From positions 1-24,174 of the forward strand of contig JAWRJC010000102.1 of the NCBI GenBank assembly GCA_040307715.1: a DNA stretch of 24,174 nucleotides, given 5' to 3'. The notes beneath the pieces are model-generated. The model was not told the origin of the DNA, searched no databases, and worked only from the letters and a program-made list of their open reading frames with translations. Both the position numbers and the translations under genes were made by a program. Shown here piece after piece: positions 7,411 through 13,930 of this stretch (its first letter is position 1; each line of letters opens with the position of its first letter). Source of the DNA: RUG13615 sp040307715 (GTDB lineage Bacteria > Bacillota > Clostridia > Peptostreptococcales > Anaerovoracaceae).

Positions 7411-8118
7411 ATGAAAGAACCTGCTTACAAACGTGTATTGCTCAAACTGAGCGGCGAAGCGCTTGCCGGAGAAAAGAAGACCGGTTTTTCCGATGAGATG
7501 CTCAAGGATGTCGCCGGACAGATCAAGGCGATCCATGACCTGGGTGTGGAGATCGCGATCGTGATCGGCGGCGGCAATTTCTGGAGAGGCCGCACGAGCG
7601 GCGATATGGACCGCGCGACGGCGGACAGCATCGGGATGCTGGCAACCGTCATGAATTCGCTGGCTCTGCAGGACGCGCTGAAGGCGGCGGGGCTTGACGC
7701 CCGCACGATGACTTCCATCGCAATGCGGGAAGTCGCCGACCAGTATACCATCCGGGATGCGTGCAGATTGCTTTCGGAAGGATGCATCACCATCCTCGGC
7801 GGCGGGACCGGACATCCGTACTTTTCGACGGATACAGCGGCGGCGCTCCGGGCTGCGGAGATCGGGGCTGATGTCATCCTCTTCGCCAAGAACATCGATG
7901 CAGTGTATTCCGCGGATCCCAAAGAGGACCCGAATGCGGTGAAATTCGATAAACTGACCCATATGGAAGTGCTGGAAAAAGATCTGAAAGTCATGGATCT
8001 GACCGCGGCTTCCCTGTGCAAGGACAACGCTATCCCGATCCACGTCTTTGCGCTGTCGGAAGAGGGCAATATGATGCGCGCCGTAATGGGCGAGCCGATC
8101 GGGACAGTGATTTCTTAG
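7411..8118 (+). CDS. pyrH: UMP kinase
   Basis: This 235-aa amino-acid-kinase-fold enzyme phosphorylates UMP to UDP with ATP in pyrimidine nucleotide synthesis; bacterial members are hexameric, GTP-activated and UTP-inhibited. Visible signatures are LKLSGEAL (11-18), the glycine-rich VIGGGNFWRG (51-60), and GGGTGHPYFSTDTAAALRA in the second half, which is the acceptor and nucleotide-binding region. The length is typical. ATG 7411 is chosen because AAGGAG (7399-7404) is 6 nt upstream; an in-frame TTG at 7390 would lie upstream of that site. It is the first gene of the long operon and is followed after 19 nt by frr, the usual arrangement. The rpsB-tsf pair that commonly precedes pyrH in bacteria is not present here. 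Confidence 0.96.
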   Translation: MKEPAYKRVLLKLSGEALAGEKKTGFSDEMLKDVAGQIKAIHDLGVEIAIVIGGGNFWRGRTSGDMDRATADSIGMLATVMNSLALQDALKAAGLDARTMTSIAMREVADQYTIRDACRLLSEGCITILGGGTGHPYFSTDTAAALRAAEIGADVILFAKNIDAVYSADPKEDPNAVKFDKLTHMEVLEKDLKVMDLTAASLCKDNAIPIHVFALSEEGNMMRAVMGEPIGTVIS

Positions 8119-8137
8119 TATCCAAGGAGGAAGGATC

Positions 8138-8695
8138 ATGAGTGAGCAAGTATTGAACACATTGAATGAAAAGATCGAAAAGAGCATCGAGGCGCTCAAG
8201 TCCGAGCTCAATACCGTCCGCGCAGGCCGTGCGAACCCGGCGCTTCTCGACCGCGTAGAGGTCGAATACTACGGGACCCCCACGCCGCTCAAGCAGCTCG
8301 CGAACATTTCCTGCCCGGACCCCCGCACCATCGCTGTCCTGCCGTTCGACCCGAAAGCGATCGGCAACATCGAGCGTGCGATCCTGGCGGCCAATATCGG
8401 CATCAATCCCGTCAATGACGGCAAGATGGTCCGCCTCTCCATTCCGCAGGTCACTGAGGAGAGAAGAAAGGAACTGACCAAGACCGTCCATGCGATGGGG
8501 GAAGAGGGCAAAGTCCACATCCGCAACCTGCGCAAAAAGGCCAATGACGAGATCAAAAAAGAAGAGAAGGCCGGCGAACTGACCGAGGATGACAGCAAGC
8601 AGGATATGGAACTGATCCAGAAAGCTGTTGACGCCGGCATCAAGAAAGTCGACGAAGTCATTGCCACCAAGAACAAAGAGATCATGGAAGTATAG
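8138..8695 (+). CDS. frr: Ribosome recycling factor
   Basis: This 185-aa protein matches the full length and features of RRF, which with EF-G splits post-termination ribosomes in the cytosol. The helical first domain begins with TLNEKIEKSIEALKSEL and contains RAGRANPALLDRVEVEYYG, the most conserved part of the family. The middle PFDPKAIGNIERAI segment forms the beta domain, and the protein closes with a Lys/Glu-rich long helix. AAGGAGGA (8124-8131) lies 6 nt before ATG 8138. It is flanked by pyrH and uppS, its standard neighbours. Confidence 0.97.
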   Translation: MSEQVLNTLNEKIEKSIEALKSELNTVRAGRANPALLDRVEVEYYGTPTPLKQLANISCPDPRTIAVLPFDPKAIGNIERAILAANIGINPVNDGKMVRLSIPQVTEERRKELTKTVHAMGEEGKVHIRNLRKKANDEIKKEEKAGELTEDDSKQDMELIQKAVDAGIKKVDEVIATKNKEIMEV

Positions 8696-8698
8696 CGC

Positions 8699-9421
8699 AT
8701 GACGGAAGCAAAGACCCTGCCCCGTCACGTCGCCATCATCATGGATGGCAACGGCAGATGGGCAAAGAAGAGAAAACTGCCTCGTGTCATGGGCCATAAT
8801 GCCGGAATGAAAGCCATGCGGGAGATCGTCAGACGGTCTTCCGATCTTGGCGTGGAGTATCTGACTGTTTATGCGTTTTCCACAGAGAACTGGAAACGCA
8901 CACAGGAGGAGATCGGCGGTATTTTCGGGCTCCTGATCAAGTATGTCAACCAGGATCTGCAGGAACTGCACGATGAAAACGTGCGGGTCAACATCCTGGG
9001 GGACTGGAGCATCATGCCCGCAGATGTCAGAGAAGCGCTCGGCAAAACGCTTTTTATGACCCGCAACAATACAGGGCTGACATTCAATATCGCACTGAAC
9101 TACGGCAGCCGGGACGAGATCACACGCGGTGTCCGGGAACTTGCAGAACAGGTGAAGAACGGGGAACTGGATCCCTCTGAGATCGACGAAGCCGCGATCA
9201 GCCGTCATCTGTACACGGGCAAACTGGGTGTCCCCGATCCGGATCTGATCATCCGGCCGGGCGGCGAGGTCAGGCTGTCCAACTATCTCCTCTGGCAGGT
9301 AGCCTATGCGGAGATGTACTTCTGCGATACGCTCTGGCCCGACTTTACACCGGATGAATACGAACAGATCCTGCGGTCCTTTGGCAGCCGCGAAAGACGC
9401 TTTGGAGGGCGCAACGAATGA
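8699..9421 (+). CDS. uppS: Isoprenyl transferase (undecaprenyl diphosphate synthase)
   Basis: This 240-aa cis-prenyltransferase elongates farnesyl diphosphate with isopentenyl diphosphate to undecaprenyl diphosphate, the lipid carrier for peptidoglycan and other wall polymers. The catalytic motif HVAIIMDGNGRWA places the essential Asp at residue 16. YAFSTENW follows, and the C-terminal IIRPGGEVRLSNYLLWQVAYAE is the IPP-binding region, with Pro where E. coli has Thr in IRTGGE. The start lies 3 nt after the frr stop and the stop overlaps cdsA by 4 nt (ATGA), so translation is probably coupled. The ribosome binding site is weak (GGAAG at the frr end). Its substrate precursors come from the MEP pathway, two of whose genes (dxr, ispG) are in the same operon. 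Confidence 0.95.
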   Translation: MTEAKTLPRHVAIIMDGNGRWAKKRKLPRVMGHNAGMKAMREIVRRSSDLGVEYLTVYAFSTENWKRTQEEIGGIFGLLIKYVNQDLQELHDENVRVNILGDWSIMPADVREALGKTLFMTRNNTGLTFNIALNYGSRDEITRGVRELAEQVKNGELDPSEIDEAAISRHLYTGKLGVPDPDLIIRPGGEVRLSNYLLWQVAYAEMYFCDTLWPDFTPDEYEQILRSFGSRERRFGGRNE

Positions 9422-10239
9422 AGACAAGGATCCTATCCGGCCTGATCATGGCACCGTTTCTGGCATTGCTGTATTTTGGCGGCTACGTGCTCATGGCGGG
9501 CTGCATCTTCGTCGGTGCGGTCGGTCTGTATGAGTTCTATAAGGGCTTCCACAGTCTGGATGTCCATCCGTCCTATCCGATCGGACTCGGTTCGCTGGCG
9601 CTGCTGTATCTGATCAATATCATCCTGTGGCACCGCGGCGCGCTCGGCTGGCAGCAGGGCACGTATTACTATACCTGCTGGCTTTTCCTGACGGTCGTGG
9701 CATCCATGCTGTATCTGTTCGCGATCGAGCACAGAAAACTGGAGGACGCGATGGCGACCATCACCGGTATCGTCTACGTGGTCTTTTTCTCTTTCCACAT
9801 GATGCTGGTCGATCAGAGCAACCTGCCCATACTGGTCTGGATCATCGTGCTGGGCGCGTTCGGAACGGATATCTGTGCCTACTTTGCAGGGGTGTTCCTC
9901 GGCAAACACAAGCTTTGCCCGAAGATCAGCCCGAAGAAGACCATCGAGGGATCGCTCGGCGGTGTGCTCGGGAGCGTGCTTCTGTGCGGTCTGTTCGGCG
10001 TCTTTTTCGCGCCGGAAGCAGCGCTGCACTGCTTTATCCTCGGCGGGCTGTGCGGCATCTTCTCGCAGTTCGGCGATCTCACCGCATCCATCTTCAAGCG
10101 TAAGATGGGCATCAAAGATTACGGCAATCTCATCCCGGGGCACGGCGGCATTCTGGACCGCTTTGACAGCGTGCTGTTCACCGCGCCTCTGGTGTTCTAC
10201 TATATCCATCTGGTCATCATACCGCTGACCTCGCTGTAG
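9418..10239 (+). CDS. cdsA: Phosphatidate cytidylyltransferase (CDP-diacylglycerol synthase)
   Basis: This 273-aa polytopic membrane enzyme converts phosphatidate and CTP to CDP-diacylglycerol, the branch point of phospholipid synthesis. About eight hydrophobic segments are visible. The family signature lies near the C-terminus: SIFKRKMGIKDYGNLIPGHG followed by GILDRFDS, containing the conserved Lys-Asp, Gly-His-Gly-Gly and Asp-Arg-x-Asp residues. An earlier conserved stretch SPKKTIEGSLGG is also present. ATG 9418 overlaps the uppS stop by 4 nt, so the start is well fixed by coupling. A 51-nt gap with a GC-rich hairpin separates it from dxr. Confidence 0.95.
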   Translation: MKTRILSGLIMAPFLALLYFGGYVLMAGCIFVGAVGLYEFYKGFHSLDVHPSYPIGLGSLALLYLINIILWHRGALGWQQGTYYYTCWLFLTVVASMLYLFAIEHRKLEDAMATITGIVYVVFFSFHMMLVDQSNLPILVWIIVLGAFGTDICAYFAGVFLGKHKLCPKISPKKTIEGSLGGVLGSVLLCGLFGVFFAPEAALHCFILGGLCGIFSQFGDLTASIFKRKMGIKDYGNLIPGHGGILDRFDSVLFTAPLVFYYIHLVIIPLTSL

Positions 10240-10240
10240 A

Positions 10241-10261
10241 GCCGCCCCGGCGGCCGGCGGC
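10241..10261 (+). other. GC-rich intra-operon hairpin between cdsA and dxr
   Basis: GCCGCC (10241-10246) pairs with GGCGGC (10256-10261). There is no T-tract, so it is not an intrinsic terminator. It might mark an mRNA processing or stability site inside the operon. Confidence 0.35.
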
Positions 10262-10290
10262 GCTAAAGAGCGGGAAAGGAATCGCTTTCT

Positions 10291-11439
10291 ATGAAGTCTC
10301 TGATCATTCTGGGGAGCACCGGCTCCATCGGATCACAGTGCCTTGATATCATCCGTCTTCACAGAGACAGGTTTACTGTCTCTTGTTTATGCTGCGGCAG
10401 CCGTGTCGGTCTCCTGCGGGAACAGATCGAGGAATTCGCGCCGCATACGGTCGTTGTTGCGGACGCGCACGATGCGGAGGATCTCAGACGGGACTACCCG
10501 GCATTGACGGTCCTGTGCGGTGACGAAGGCCTCAGCGAAGCTGCCGCCGGAGAAGGCGATCTTGTTCTGAATGCCCTGGTGGGGATCCGCGGCCTGGCAC
10601 CGACGCTTGCCGCCATCGAAGCGGGTAAGGATATCGCGCTTGCCAACAAAGAAACGCTCGTCACGGGCGGGGAACTCGTGATGCGCCGCGCAGCGGAAAA
10701 AGGGGTGAAGATCCTGCCGGTCGACAGTGAGCACAGCGCCATCTTCCAGTGTCTGGAGGCGGCGATGGGCAACCGTCCGGCATCTGTCATCCTGACTGCA
10801 TCCGGCGGCCCGTTCCGCGGGTATACCCTGGAGCAGCTCGAAAATGTGACTCTGGCGCAGGCGCTGGCACACCCGAACTGGTCCATGGGGAAGAAGATCA
10901 CTGTGGACAGCGCGAGCATGGTCAACAAGTGTCTGGAGATCATCGAGGCGAAGCATCTGTTCGGTATGGCGCCGTCAGAGATCGAAGTGGTGATCCACCC
11001 GCAGAGCATCGTGCATTCCATGGTCCGGTTCACGGACGGGGCGGTCCTGGCACAGCTCGGCACGCCCGATATGCGTGTCCCGATCGCCTATGCGATGGAT
11101 TGGCCGAGAAGAGATACAACAGGCGCCCCGCGCCTTGATTTTGCTTCCCTTGCGGGAGGCCTGACATTTGAGATCCCGGACACGGACGTGTTCCGGACGA
11201 TCCCGCTGGCGTATGAAGCGCTCGAGCGGGGCGGGACGGCAACGGCCGCCCTCAACGGCGCCAACGAGGTCCTCGTGGCGGCGTTTCTGGAAGAAAAGAT
11301 CCGGTTCGTCGACATTCAGGAAACCCTCCTGAAGGTGATGGACCGTTATCAGGACACCCCGGTGGATACAATCGAAGCAGTCTTTGAGGCGGACAGAACA
11401 GCCCGCAGGATGACGGAGGAGGTGCTGGCCTCCCTATGA
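10291..11439 (+). CDS. dxr: 1-deoxy-D-xylulose-5-phosphate reductoisomerase
   Basis: This 382-aa enzyme converts DXP to 2-C-methyl-D-erythritol 4-phosphate with NADPH, the committed MEP-pathway step (target of fosmidomycin). The NADPH-binding loop LGSTGSIGSQ is at residues 7-16, and NKETLVTGGELV lies in the central part. The metal and substrate loop has DSEHSAIFQ starting at Asp145, and the later HPNWSMGKKITVDSASM and NKCLEIIEA signatures are intact. The length is normal. AAAGGA (10275-10280) precedes the start with somewhat long spacing (10 nt). The stop overlaps rseP by 4 nt. With uppS and ispG nearby, it supplies isoprenoid precursors for the lipid carrier. Confidence 0.97.
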   Translation: MKSLIILGSTGSIGSQCLDIIRLHRDRFTVSCLCCGSRVGLLREQIEEFAPHTVVVADAHDAEDLRRDYPALTVLCGDEGLSEAAAGEGDLVLNALVGIRGLAPTLAAIEAGKDIALANKETLVTGGELVMRRAAEKGVKILPVDSEHSAIFQCLEAAMGNRPASVILTASGGPFRGYTLEQLENVTLAQALAHPNWSMGKKITVDSASMVNKCLEIIEAKHLFGMAPSEIEVVIHPQSIVHSMVRFTDGAVLAQLGTPDMRVPIAYAMDWPRRDTTGAPRLDFASLAGGLTFEIPDTDVFRTIPLAYEALERGGTATAALNGANEVLVAAFLEEKIRFVDIQETLLKVMDRYQDTPVDTIEAVFEADRTARRMTEEVLASL

Positions 11440-12449
11440 TCACTGCTATCGCTGCGATCCTGATGTTCTGCATCCTCATCTTCATACACGAATTCGGGCA
11501 CTTTGCCGCCGCCAAGGCGTGCGGCGTCAGGGTAAACAAATTCGCGCTCGGCATGGGCCCCGCCTTTCTGAAGAAGCAGAAAGGCGAGACGGAGTATTCT
11601 CTCAGGGTCTTCCCGATCGGCGGTTTCTGCGAGATGGAAGGAGAAGACGAAGAGTCGGAAGATCCGCGTGCTTTCAGCAATAAAAAATCCTGGCAGAAAG
11701 CCGTGATCCTCGTTGCGGGGCCGGCGATGAATTTTCTGCTGGCGCTGCTCCTGATGATCTTCCTGACCTATCAGATGGGGACGGCGACGACCACGCTCGA
11801 CGTGATCATCGACGGCAGTCCGGCGCAGGAAGCGGGGCTTCTGACAGGAGACGAACTGGTCTCTGTCAATGGTCATCCTGTCGAGGAATGGACGGATCTT
11901 ACTGCCTATATCAATGCTTCGGAGACCGAGGAACAGACGATCGTCGTACGACGGGGCGGGGAAGAGATCACCATCGTCAGCGGGACTTACGAAGAAGGCG
12001 GCCGCCGTATGATCGGCGTACAGCCGGCCTTTGAGAAGGATCTCGCGGGGGCGTTCGTCCAGGGGCCAAGAGCGACCTGGAATCTCACCCGCGACATGTA
12101 CGGCGTACTCAAGCAGCTGTTCACCGGCGGCGTTTCCGCAAAGGAACTGTCCGGCCCGGTGGGAATCGTCTATATCGTCAATCAGACGGTCAAAACAGGG
12201 CTGCTCAATATGATCTATCTGATGGCGCTGATCTCGCTCAACCTCGGGATCATGAACCTGCTGCCGTTCCCGGCGCTCGACGGCGGGCGGTTCGTATTCG
12301 TCGCCATCAGAAAACTGACGGGCAAACGGGTGACCGATGAGATGGAAGCCAAGGTCAACATCGCCGGTTTCCTTGTTCTGATCGCCCTGATGCTGTATGT
12401 TACCTGGAATGATATCGTGCGGTTCATTGCACCGCTGTTCGGGGGCTGA
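11436..12449 (+). CDS. rseP: RIP metalloprotease RseP (site-2 protease)
   Basis: This 337-aa integral membrane zinc protease carries out regulated intramembrane proteolysis of anti-sigma factors and signal peptide remnants. The zinc motif HEFGH is at residues 18-22 inside the first transmembrane helix. A single PDZ domain spans about 115-190 (IDGSPAQEAGLLTGDELVSV). The second active-site motif NLLPFPALDGG lies in a later helix and supplies the third zinc ligand (Asp). The length fits the Gram-positive RasP/YluC type with one PDZ domain rather than the larger two-PDZ E. coli form. It starts within the dxr stop (ATGA), and ispG follows after 1 nt. Confidence 0.95.
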   Translation: MITAIAAILMFCILIFIHEFGHFAAAKACGVRVNKFALGMGPAFLKKQKGETEYSLRVFPIGGFCEMEGEDEESEDPRAFSNKKSWQKAVILVAGPAMNFLLALLLMIFLTYQMGTATTTLDVIIDGSPAQEAGLLTGDELVSVNGHPVEEWTDLTAYINASETEEQTIVVRRGGEEITIVSGTYEEGGRRMIGVQPAFEKDLAGAFVQGPRATWNLTRDMYGVLKQLFTGGVSAKELSGPVGIVYIVNQTVKTGLLNMIYLMALISLNLGIMNLLPFPALDGGRFVFVAIRKLTGKRVTDEMEAKVNIAGFLVLIALMLYVTWNDIVRFIAPLFGG

Positions 12450-12450
12450 T

Positions 12451-13518
12451 ATGAAAAAACAGATCCAAGTCAGAAACGTGAAGATCGGCGGCGGCGCGCC
12501 TGTCGCCGTGCAGTCGATGCTCAACGTGCATACAGAAGATGTAAAGGCATGCCTGGCGCAGATCGGGCGGCTGGAACAGGCCGGCTGTGACATCGTGCGC
12601 CTTGCCGTTCCGAATATGGAAGCGGCAGAGGCGTTCGGCGAGATCCGCCGGAAGACGGATATGCCGCTCGTTGCGGATATCCACTTTGATTACCGCCTGG
12701 CAGTCGCAGCCGTGCGAAGCGGCGCGGACAAGATCCGCATCAACCCCGGGAACATCGGCGACGACGACCGGGTGCAGGCAGTGGTGGATGCCTGCCGGGA
12801 GCGGGGGATCCCGATCCGCGTAGGCGTCAATTCCGGTTCCCTGGAGAAGGACCTGCTCGAGCTGTACGGGCCGACCGCCAGAGCGCTGGCGGAGAGCGCG
12901 CTTCGCAATGTGCGCCGGATCGAGGATATGGGCTTTACGGATATCGCGGTATCCCTCAAGTCCTCCGACGTGCCGACGACCATCGAAGCGTACCGGCTGG
13001 TCGATCAGGCATGCGACTATCCGCTGCACATCGGCGTGACCGAAGCGGGCACCCGTGAAAGCGGGATCATCAAGTCCGCCGTCGGTCTGGGCACACTGCT
13101 CATGGACGGCATCGGCGATACGATGCGCGTTTCGCTGACAGGGGACCCGGTCGCGGAAGTGACAGCTGCCCGCAAGATCCTCGCCGCCTGCGGCAGAGAG
13201 AAGGAGCCGATCAATATCGTGGCCTGTCCAACCTGCGGCAGGACGAAGGTCAACCTTGAAGCCATCGTGCTGGACGTCACCGCAGCGCTTATGCCGATCG
13301 GCAGACAGCGTCAGGAAGAAGGCAAAAAGCCGCTGACCGTCGCTGTCATGGGCTGTGAGGTCAACGGACCGGGGGAAGCCGCGGAGGCGGACCTGGGGGT
13401 GGCAGGCGGCAACGGCAAAGGGCTGCTGTTCCGCAAAGGAGAAAAACTGAAAGTTGTCGATGAGAGCGAGATCACATCGGCATTGGTAGAATTAGTGAGG
13501 CATTATGAAGACATTTAA
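12451..13518 (+). CDS. ispG: 4-hydroxy-3-methylbut-2-enyl diphosphate synthase (flavodoxin)
   Basis: This 355-aa Fe-S enzyme performs the penultimate MEP-pathway step, converting MEcPP to HMBPP using a 4Fe-4S cluster and an electron donor. The N-terminal TIM-barrel part contains VQSMLN and the LVADIHFDYRLA and KIRINPGNIG motifs. The C-terminal cluster domain shows ACPTCGRTKVNLE and VAVMGCEVNGPGEA, supplying the three Cys ligands and the Glu expected in this family. The size matches the short bacterial form. ATG 12451 begins 1 nt after the rseP stop and aligns with the usual N-terminus (RNVKIGG). A longer in-frame start at 12397 would overlap rseP heavily and is rejected. The last 14 nt overlap the next gene. 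Confidence 0.96.
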   Translation: MKKQIQVRNVKIGGGAPVAVQSMLNVHTEDVKACLAQIGRLEQAGCDIVRLAVPNMEAAEAFGEIRRKTDMPLVADIHFDYRLAVAAVRSGADKIRINPGNIGDDDRVQAVVDACRERGIPIRVGVNSGSLEKDLLELYGPTARALAESALRNVRRIEDMGFTDIAVSLKSSDVPTTIEAYRLVDQACDYPLHIGVTEAGTRESGIIKSAVGLGTLLMDGIGDTMRVSLTGDPVAEVTAARKILAACGREKEPINIVACPTCGRTKVNLEAIVLDVTAALMPIGRQRQEEGKKPLTVAVMGCEVNGPGEAAEADLGVAGGNGKGLLFRKGEKLKVVDESEITSALVELVRHYEDI

Positions 13519-13930
13519 AACCGTTCACACTGTCATCGCCAGAGACCTCAATGCACATATGACACTCTACGCGGGCAGGGCGATGGAGTGGGCCTTTGAG
13601 GCCAACTACATGGCCACAGTCGAAGCGCGCAACGAAAATCTGAACATCGTCTACAAAGACATCCACAGTTTTGATTTCAAGGCGCCGGCTAAACTGGGCT
13701 ATGTCCTGGAGTACGAGGTGACCGTCGTCCGTGTCGGCGCCAAGTCCATGACCATGCGCACGGGTGTTTACGAAATGGTTTCCAGAAAACTCATCGCGGA
13801 AGGCTATATGACTTTTGTCACGATCGATGAGGCGACCGGAAAGAGCGTGCCCTGTACGGTGGAACTGGATGAGCCGGGCAGCGCGGAGGAAGCTTTCTGG
13901 AGAGAAAAAGCGGAGTCGTATTTCAGATGA
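13505..13930 (+). CDS. Hotdog-fold acyl-CoA thioesterase family protein
   Basis: This 141-aa protein resembles the single-hotdog acyl-CoA thioesterases (4HBT/ACOT, YciA-like). DLNAHMTLYAGRAMEWAFEA (residues 14-33) aligns with the family helix motif D-x-N-x-x-G-x-L-x-G-G-x-x-x-x-x-x-D/E, with Asn16 and Glu32 as plausible active-site residues. His18-Met19 replaces the usual small residues, and the second Gly of the GG pair is Gly24 preceded by Ala. The core helix is followed by the strand region FDFKAPAKLGYVLEYEVTVV and the VGAKSMTMRTGVYE strand typical of the fold. Such enzymes hydrolyse acyl-CoA thioesters; the substrate here is unknown. The gene overlaps the ispG 3' end by 14 nt and the polC start by 4 nt (ATGA), so it is firmly inside the operon and coupled to polC translation. 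GTGAGG (13495-13500) is 4 nt upstream of the ATG. Confidence 0.75.
   Translation: MKTFKTVHTVIARDLNAHMTLYAGRAMEWAFEANYMATVEARNENLNIVYKDIHSFDFKAPAKLGYVLEYEVTVVRVGAKSMTMRTGVYEMVSRKLIAEGYMTFVTIDEATGKSVPCTVELDEPGSAEEAFWREKAESYFR

Noticed and set aside
5764..8211. Antisense 815-codon open frame over the repeat protein and pyrH
   Set aside because: It spans two real genes, a terminator and a promoter on the opposite strand, and its apparent repeats only mirror the Ig-like repeats of the + strand gene.
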